From positions 1 through 19,345 of the forward strand of contig SFNZ01000029.1 of the NCBI GenBank assembly GCA_004552615.1: DNA of 19,345 nucleotides. The letters are read 5' to 3'. Made by a program: the position numbers and the translations under genes. This DNA comes from Bacteroidales bacterium. Its GTDB lineage: Bacteria; Bacteroidota; Bacteroidia; Bacteroidales; UBA932. Shown piece by piece: positions 14,755-19,345 of the stretch. The notes under the pieces are model-generated. The model did no database searches, was not told where the DNA came from, and saw only the letters and a program-made list of their open reading frames with translations. Position 1 is the first letter of the stretch, and each line of letters begins with the position of its first letter.

Positions 14755-16860
14755 TCATTTTAATCTGCCGAACAATTCGGAGAACGTCGGGAACGACTTC
14801 GCGACACACTCCGTATCATCTATTATGACAGGGCCGTCAGCCCCGAGTTCCGCTACCCTCAACGCCATCACCATCCTGTGGTCATGATGGGAGGTATAAT
14901 GTCCTCCTTTCAGAAGTTTCCCCGTAAGGAGCCTCTGCTGGAGGGAATGTCCTTCAATGACCAGGCGGTCACCGGCTATCTTCGCATTGACCCCCATTGC
15001 CGTAAGCATCTCCAGGATTGCCCGTCCCCTGTCACTCTCCTTGTTGGCAAGACGTCCCACCCCGGCTATCCGGCTCGTCCCCTGGCAGAATGCCGCGAGA
15101 ACCGAAATTATCGGGAACAGGTCAGGACAATTTCCGGCATCCACGTCGAAAGCGCTCAGCGGGGCCCTCTGGACATGAATCATCCCCTTGGAATCGTCAT
15201 CTCCGAGCTGGGACAGGCTCGCTCCGGCCTCCATCAGAATATCCATCACCGACAGGTCCGCCTGCAAGGACTTGGTATCCAAGCCCGTAAGCTCCACCCG
15301 CCCGAAAACGGCCCCTGCAGCGAGAAAATTGGCTGCCGAGCTCCAGTCCCCCTCAATATCCATCTGCGCAGCCTTGTAGGACTGGCCGCCCTTGATATGG
15401 AACGTGATGCCCGTGCAGTCATTCCAGTCCTTGGACTCCGCGAAATCCTCTCCCCCTTCCATGTCGCACCACACCTTCACGCCGAAAGCCTTCATAACAT
15501 CCATCGTGATGAACAGATAAGGGATGCTCTTGGGATTGGCCAGTTCTATCACGGTGTCCTCAGGCAGAAGAGGAAGCGCCATCAGCAGGCCGGACACTAT
15601 CTGGGAACCGTCCGCCCCGGATATTGCCGCACGTCCTGCGCGAAGCCTTCCCTGCACCGAAAGAGGGACGAACACCTCTTGTCCAGGCTCCCCTTCTTTC
15701 ACGGACGAAGCCCTCTCCCCTGTCTGCACCAGATTGACCCCGAACGCGGACATGATTGCCGATGCCCCCTTCAAAGGCCTGCGGGTCAATGTCTTCTCGC
15801 CCGTAATCTCCACTTTCCCGCCTCCGAGGACGGACATCAGAGGAATCATCATCCTCGTCAGAAGACCCGACTCCCCGGTATGAAGCGAATCCATGGACAG
15901 CCTTCCCGGAGCTGCGCCAATACCTTTGATGGTCAATGCAGAATTGTCCTTGGACACATTGCCCGACTCGTATGCGACGCCCACGGTCACCTCTGCACCG
16001 AGAGCCCTCGCCACGGAAACTGCCGATTCATTGTCTCCGCACGGAGAATATCCCCTCAGGACAGACACCCCGTCTGCAAGCGCGGCTGCAATGATTGCCC
16101 TCTGCGCAAAGCTCTTCGAGGCCGGCATCTGGACCGGTGACAATGACGGATATCCGATGAATTTCCTGTCGCCATAGACCATCTTCCGCATCTGTCCCGT
16201 GGAAATCTGTCCGGGAGCTGCCGCATCTTCTTCAGTCAGGGCAGCATAAGTATAAGGAGCGCCTTTGGAGAGACAGTCAATCCTGCTCTGGCGGCCGTCC
16301 CCGCCCATCGAAAACGCCACGAGTTTTGCCGAATCGAAATGGTCGTACAGGGAAATGACCCTCGCGGCATCCTCCTTTCCGGAAGCTGTCGTGACAATCT
16401 TGGCAATATCTGCCCCGAGAGAGAAACACTTCTCTGTCAATGCCTTGAGAGCTTCGAGGGAATCCGTCCCGCTGAAATCATGATAAGACCTGATCAGGAC
16501 CGTCCCGCATTCCCGGGTCTCCCTGCGTATCCTCTTGGACATCATCGCAGGAGCCTCGATTTCAAGGTCGGCATAAGCTGCTCCGGCATGTATGGCGGTT
16601 ATCAGCATTGACTCCGCCTTCTGGGAAGCCTTAGTATCCAGTTTCCTCTCGTCCGCCGACGAACCGGCAAGCGATGCCCGGACCTCTGACACCCGGCATG
16701 TAGCCACGAGCGTGACATCGGAAGAGGAGAACAATTCCTCCACCTCGTCCTGTGTCAGGTGACACCGGTCTATTCGTATCTCGGCCATCTCAATGTTGCC
16801 GGAATCCAGCAACTCGAAAATCTGGTCGAGGTTTCTGTTCTGTATGGATGTGCAAATCAT
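14755..16860 (-). CDS. aroDA: Fused type I 3-dehydroquinate dehydratase / EPSP synthase
   Basis: One 701-residue frame joins two shikimate enzymes. Residues 1-230 are a type I dehydroquinate dehydratase: E28 and R30 in AEIRI, E100 in YADLEIEA, H127 in SYHDF, Schiff-base K154 in DIAKIV, R193 in GRQSRI and Q218 in APGQI. Residues about 235-701 are EPSP synthase: MPASKSFAQRA (K249), TGESGLLTR (328-336), GSQIVSGLL (419-426), EGDWSSAANFLAAG, PDLFP (D580), KESDR, HDHRM and ECVAKSFP (K688). Both active sites look complete; the linker is only a few residues. TGESGL replaces the common GNAGTA, pointing to a divergent synthase class. The start ATG at 16860 overlaps the aroB stop as ATGA; a TTG at 16881 is less likely. 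The dehydratase and synthase steps are not consecutive; aroE and aroK are not here. Confidence 0.95.
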   Translation of the reverse strand: MICTSIQNRNLDQIFELLDSGNIEMAEIRIDRCHLTQDEVEELFSSSDVTLVATCRVSEVRASLAGSSADERKLDTKASQKAESMLITAIHAGAAYADLEIEAPAMMSKRIRRETRECGTVLIRSYHDFSGTDSLEALKALTEKCFSLGADIAKIVTTASGKEDAARVISLYDHFDSAKLVAFSMGGDGRQSRIDCLSKGAPYTYAALTEEDAAAPGQISTGQMRKMVYGDRKFIGYPSLSPVQMPASKSFAQRAIIAAALADGVSVLRGYSPCGDNESAVSVARALGAEVTVGVAYESGNVSKDNSALTIKGIGAAPGRLSMDSLHTGESGLLTRMMIPLMSVLGGGKVEITGEKTLTRRPLKGASAIMSAFGVNLVQTGERASSVKEGEPGQEVFVPLSVQGRLRAGRAAISGADGSQIVSGLLMALPLLPEDTVIELANPKSIPYLFITMDVMKAFGVKVWCDMEGGEDFAESKDWNDCTGITFHIKGGQSYKAAQMDIEGDWSSAANFLAAGAVFGRVELTGLDTKSLQADLSVMDILMEAGASLSQLGDDDSKGMIHVQRAPLSAFDVDAGNCPDLFPIISVLAAFCQGTSRIAGVGRLANKESDRGRAILEMLTAMGVNAKIAGDRLVIEGHSLQQRLLTGKLLKGGHYTSHHDHRMVMALRVAELGADGPVIIDDTECVAKSFPTFSELFGRLK

Positions 16861-17972
16861 AATCCGCTGTAAGTTTTGCAATCTGCAAAGATAACTAAAA
16901 GTTCCAGCATATCCTTCACCTTCATCGGCTCGATACGCACGTCGCCGATGGCTGCCGGCAGGACGAAATTCACGAGTCCCCCTTCGGCCTTCTTGTCATT
17001 GTACATTGCAGCGGACAGTTTCTCTATCGGATAAGGGCAGGCCACAGGCAGTCCGCATGCCTCGAAGTCGCGTATTATCCCGGACTCCAGGCCGCTGATG
17101 CCGTAATATCTTTCGGCCAGACGGGCAGCCATCACGATTCCCATTGACACGGCTTCTCCGTGGGAAATGTCATCTCCCGTCTCCCGGGCTTCCCTCTCAA
17201 TGGCATGGGCGAACGTGTGGCCCAGATTCAGTTTGCGGCGCTCCCCGTTCTCGAACTCATCCCTCTCCACGACTCCCGCCTTGACCGAAGCAGCAGCCCG
17301 GACAAGAGATTCAAGCTCAGGCATGAGATTGACAATTGCCCCGGCCTTGTCATCAGATTTCCTTATAGCGGAAAGAACTTCCACCGCTTTGGCATAATCT
17401 CCGTTGGAATCGTCGATGATGAATGTCTTCAGCATCTCCGCCGCGCCTGAGATGAAATCCCTATAAGGCAATGTACCAAGCACTTCCGGGCACTCAAACG
17501 TGAAATCAGGCTGCCTGATGACCCCGAGGATGTTCTTGTATCCGTCCAGGTTCACCCCGTTCTTGCCGCCTACTGCCGCATCCACCTGGGATAGAAAAGT
17601 CGTAGGCATATAAGCGAATCTGATACCTCTCTTGTATATTGAAGCTGCGAATCCCGCCATGTCCGTCGTGATGCCTCCTCCGATGGCGAACACCATCGCT
17701 TTGCGGTCCGCCTTTCCGTCCATGAGCCAGCGGCAGATAGTGAGGACAGTGTCCATCACCTTGTCCTGTTCCGTGGCATCGATGAGGAGCATGCCGGCGA
17801 GATTGGACCTGGATTCCAGCGCTTTCCCGACACGCTGCGCATAAGATGACACATTGCGGTCCGCCACGATATACACGGCCGGATAATCCGCAAGCCACTC
17901 AGCGGCTTCCTCGACAGTGCGTCCGGTCCGTATTACGCACAGCGGCTCAATATTCTTTACAGGTCTGTCCAT
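16857..17972 (-). CDS. aroB: 3-dehydroquinate synthase
   Basis: This NAD- and metal-dependent enzyme makes 3-dehydroquinate from DAHP, the second shikimate step. From the ATG at 17972 it has 371 residues; a GTG at 17987 would add five and has AGGAAA upstream, so the start is uncertain. NAD-binding motif GGGITTDMAGF (98-108) is followed by YKRGIRFAYMPTTFLSQVDA and VGGKNGVN (134-141, with catalytic K137). Metal ligands are E179 in GAAEM, H252 in NLGHTFAHAIE and H271 in SHGEAVSMG. It is first in the aro-suf operon. Its stop overlaps the start of the aroD-aroA fusion, so the enzyme using its product is translated from the same message by coupling. Confidence 0.96.
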   Translation of the reverse strand: MDRPVKNIEPLCVIRTGRTVEEAAEWLADYPAVYIVADRNVSSYAQRVGKALESRSNLAGMLLIDATEQDKVMDTVLTICRWLMDGKADRKAMVFAIGGGITTDMAGFAASIYKRGIRFAYMPTTFLSQVDAAVGGKNGVNLDGYKNILGVIRQPDFTFECPEVLGTLPYRDFISGAAEMLKTFIIDDSNGDYAKAVEVLSAIRKSDDKAGAIVNLMPELESLVRAAASVKAGVVERDEFENGERRKLNLGHTFAHAIEREARETGDDISHGEAVSMGIVMAARLAERYYGISGLESGIIRDFEACGLPVACPYPIEKLSAAMYNDKKAEGGLVNFVLPAAIGDVRIEPMKVKDMLELLVIFADCKTYSGL

Positions 17973-18014
17973 ATTATTGTCCGTCACCGCGATTTCCTAT
18001 ACCGCGGCAGGATA

Positions 18015-18022
18015 CAAACTTA
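18015..18022 (-). promoter_or_regulatory. Candidate -7 element of the aro-suf operon
   Basis: On the minus strand TAAGTTTG fits TAnnTTTG, 42 bases before the aroB ATG. No TTG stands at the expected -33 site, so the promoter may be weak or need an activator. It is divergent from the tRNA-Leu promoter, and the two sites lie within 50 bases. Confidence 0.4.
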
Positions 18023-18030
18023 CACAAAAT

Positions 18031-18062
18031 CTTGCGATTTACCTCGAATTATAATATATTTG
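18031..18062 (+). promoter_or_regulatory. Bacteroides-type promoter for tRNA-Leu
   Basis: CTTG (18031-18034), a 20-base spacer and TATATTTG (18055-18062) match the -33/-7 consensus. It lies 43 bases before the tRNA. Confidence 0.6.
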
Positions 18063-18105
18063 CATTTCCAATTCAGGATTGCGCCGGAGATCCGGCATCC
18101 TTGCT

Positions 18106-18191
18106 GCCCGAATGGCGGAATTGGTAGACGCGTTGGACTCAAAATCCAATGTCCTTAAAAAGACGTGCCGGTTCGAGCCCGGCTTTGGGCA
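18106..18191 (+). tRNA. tRNA-Leu (anticodon CAA)
   Basis: GCCCGAA (18106-18112) pairs with TTTGGGC (18184-18190) with one G-U pair, and discriminator A follows at 18191. The D-arm contains GCGGAATTGGTAGACGC. The anticodon arm is TTGGA-CTCAAAA-TCCAA, giving anticodon CAA (codon UUG). A long variable arm and the T-arm GCCGG-TTCGAGC-CCGGC follow, as in class II leucine tRNAs. CCA is not encoded. Confidence 0.95.
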
Positions 18192-18195
18192 CTGC

Positions 18196-18228
18196 GCCGG
18201 AATCTTCCCCGAAGGTTCCGGCTTTTTT
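18196..18228 (+). terminator. Intrinsic terminator after tRNA-Leu
   Basis: GCCGGAA (18196-18202) and TTCCGGC (18216-18222) form a perfect stem, with an inner CTTC/GAAG continuation, and six T bases follow directly. It starts five bases after the tRNA. Confidence 0.85.
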
Positions 18229-18572
18229 GTAGGATCTATATCAGAATTTTAATGGTTGCCGGAGTTCCGCTTCCATCCACCCTTCGGAACTGCGTTCCTG
18301 TCGGGAGCCGCTCACAAGGCCGCGGCCGGCCATGCTCCGGCAGAGCCATCCGGCAACCAAACAACAATCTTTTTCGATGACGATTGTCTTCGCGCAAACC
18401 TTAGATTTGCACGAATAGCTTTTTGTGCCTCCGACCGGCGTATTTGCCGGCTACGGTGCCGTGCGTCAGGCAAAGTAGAGCATCATTAACGCCTATTAAT
18501 GCTAGGGTTGAACACATATCGTAGGTTTGAGAACATCTTTAGGCTGGCAGTGTGATTTTATGATCGTTATTG
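18229..18572. other. Gene-free, hairpin-rich interval between tRNA-Leu and the barrel gene
   Basis: I see no coding sequence with credible composition here. Besides the 18253-18359 element it has small hairpins at 18364-18387 (ACAATC/GATTGT), 18394-18410 (GCAAA/TTTGC), 18435-18450 (CCGGC/GCCGG) and 18483-18500 (CATTAA/TTAATG). GC content falls towards the right end. The stretch TTTGCACGAA-TAGCT near 18407 also occurs, with one extra base, near 6468, so it may be part of a dispersed repeat. Confidence 0.5.
18253..18359. repeat. 107-bp segment bounded by 11-bp inverted repeats
   Basis: TGGTTGCCGGA (18253-18263) and TCCGGCAACCA (18349-18359) are perfect complements. Inside are a 7-bp hairpin (AGTTCCG 18263-18269 with CGGAACT 18285-18291) and a 10-bp palindrome GGCCGCGGCC (18318-18327). 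No gene is supported. It could be a short palindromic element or a structured RNA. Confidence 0.4.
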
Positions 18573-19091
18573 TTAGAAAGAAACACCCAACTTAAGTCCG
18601 ATCTCATTCGTTTTGTATTTAACTTCGGTGTTTAGAATAGTAGTCTTCCAACTATATAATTCGTATAGCAACGTCAATTTCAATCCTACCCTGCGCTTCA
18701 TTGGGAAATTTAAACCAAACTCAGGCCTAAATAAAAAACCACCAGACATGTCATAAGTGTAATCCAGTTTTGTGCCGACATCAACACCAGCAATTAAATC
18801 CATCTTACTTGTTACAGGCATGTATCCTTTGAGGTCTATAAAAACTGGGAAAAGTATAGCTTCATCGGAGAAATTCGCTGTTGCTCCCAGACCAACGCCA
18901 GCGTATAAATAACGGGAAAAACGCACACCATTGATAACTTCCAAATTAAGGTTATTTAATTCCTCATCAATACAGAATGAATAAGAAGTATTAATCTCGC
19001 CTTGATACTTGAAATGCTTGGCATTCTGCGCTCCAACGCAAAGCGGCATCATAAAAAAGGCAACTATCGAACAAATGTGCTTTAGCATCAT
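18573..19091 (-). CDS. Small secreted beta-barrel-like outer-membrane protein
   Basis: This 172-residue protein starts with a signal peptide (MMLKHICSIVAFFMMPLCVGA, cleavage likely before Q22). The rest alternates hydrophobic and polar residues in strands ending in aromatic residues (YLYAGVGLGATANF, VGLKLTLLYELYSW, TNEIGLKLGVSF), and the last residue is Phe. That pattern fits a small eight-strand-like outer-membrane barrel common in Bacteroidota, though no named family is certain. Its DNA is clearly richer in A and T than the operons to the left. It has its own good promoter (19164-19195) and no partner gene. A structural or adhesion role would be guesswork. Confidence 0.7.
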   Translation of the reverse strand: MMLKHICSIVAFFMMPLCVGAQNAKHFKYQGEINTSYSFCIDEELNNLNLEVINGVRFSRYLYAGVGLGATANFSDEAILFPVFIDLKGYMPVTSKMDLIAGVDVGTKLDYTYDMSGGFLFRPEFGLNFPMKRRVGLKLTLLYELYSWKTTILNTEVKYKTNEIGLKLGVSF

Positions 19092-19163
19092 GGTTTTTCG
19101 TTTAATGATTAATTATAAAAAATGTAGATAGAATGTATATTAACATCTGTGTCTTCTGCTGAT

Positions 19164-19195
19164 CAAAGGTATATCTTGATTATGTAAAAAGCAAG
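19164..19195 (-). promoter_or_regulatory. Bacteroides-type promoter for the barrel protein gene
   Basis: On the minus strand CTTG (19192-19195), a 20-base spacer and TACCTTTG (19164-19171) match the -33/-7 consensus. The leader before the start codon is about 65 bases and AT-rich. Confidence 0.6.
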
Positions 19196-19209
19196 TTTAT
19201 CTTCAGCGA

Positions 19210-19246
19210 TTTTCAGAAAAGTTGATTTCAGTAGTTTTCAGAAAAG
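19210..19246. repeat. Two direct copies of TTTTCAGAAAAG
   Basis: The 12-base word occurs at 19210-19221 and again at 19235-19246, 25 bases apart. Each copy contains the short palindrome TTTTC-A-GAAAA. They lie between the barrel gene promoter and the gene fragment at the right edge and could be protein-binding sites. Confidence 0.4.
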
Positions 19247-19281
19247 GCGGTTCGGCATTTTTGGTTGTTTTTTGTTTTATG

Positions 19282-19345
19282 TCAATAAAGGTCGGGGTTG
19301 TGGCCGTATTCCAGGGCGAAGCGTATTGCATCTGCAAGAGTGAGG
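19282..19345 (-). CDS. C-terminal end of an unidentified gene (partial)
   Basis: The minus strand is open from the window edge to a TGA at 19284-19282 and encodes 20 residues, LTLADAIRFALEYGHNPDLY. The mixture of residues looks like a real amphipathic helix and tail rather than a chance frame, and the codons resemble the neighbouring genes. Twenty residues are too few to name a family. Confidence 0.4.
   Translation of the reverse strand, partial: LTLADAIRFALEYGHNPDLY

Noticed and set aside
14878..16140. 420-codon plus-strand frame opposite aroDA
   Set aside because: It lies entirely antisense to the fused aroD-aroA gene and has no recognisable motif.
18106..18191. tRNA-Leu as an integration site for a genomic island on its right
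   Set aside because: I found no second copy of the tRNA 3' end downstream and no integrase; an intact terminator directly follows the tRNA.

Overview
This window looks like the chromosome of a moderate-GC member of the Bacteroidales (Bacteroidota). Four things support that: the S46-family dipeptidyl peptidase, the lipoprotein with Bacteroidota-type surface domains and an acidic stretch after the lipid-attached Cys, the Mrp ATPase whose usual CxxC region is replaced, and repeated promoter motifs of the Bacteroides kind (TTG about 20 nt upstream of TAnnTTTG). A genus cannot be named from sequence reading alone. Most of the window is housekeeping sequence of uniform composition; the last ~850 bases are clearly AT-richer.

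Left part (1-6185). A minus-strand fragment at the edge begins an EF-G-like GTPase. Next comes a small minus-strand helix-turn-helix protein. The plus strand then carries an XRE-type regulator with a coiled-coil tail, ribonuclease HII, an ECF sigma factor coupled to a four-helix membrane protein, and a secreted S46 dipeptidyl peptidase (DPP7-type by its S1 residue) followed closely by an Mrp/ApbC Fe-S carrier ATPase.

Middle (6186-9991). The ~760-base gap after mrp is unusual. It contains a possible MITE-like element of ~464 bp with 14-bp perfect terminal inverted repeats, nested and mutually exclusive hairpins, a promoter, and a hairpin-rich leader with two copies of a 24-bp repeat in front of a tRNA-Ser(CGA). 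After the tRNA come an 821-residue lipoprotein with a duplicated OB-like module and a low-molecular-weight tyrosine phosphatase gene that overlaps it by one base.

Minus-strand operon (9998-17972, transcribed right to left). The order is aroB, a fused aroD-aroA gene, aroC, sufB, pnuC-like, sufC, sufD. Gaps run from a 4-base overlap to about 30 bases, so one transcript probably joins four shikimate-pathway activities to the SufBCD Fe-S scaffold and a PnuC-family vitamin transporter. Two features stand out: the 3-dehydroquinate dehydratase/EPSP synthase fusion and a SufD lacking the usual N-terminal region. The operon meets the phosphatase gene tail to tail with only 6 bases between stop codons.

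Right part (17973-19345). Divergent promoters lie between aroB and a tRNA-Leu(CAA), which has a clear intrinsic terminator. A hairpin-rich region without genes follows, then an AT-rich minus-strand gene for a small secreted beta-barrel-like protein with its own promoter, and finally the C-terminal end of a minus-strand gene cut off by the window. I found no clearly new multi-gene system. The best leads are the aroD-aroA fusion, the aro-suf-pnuC operon with short SufD, and the possible mobile repeat at 6206-6669.
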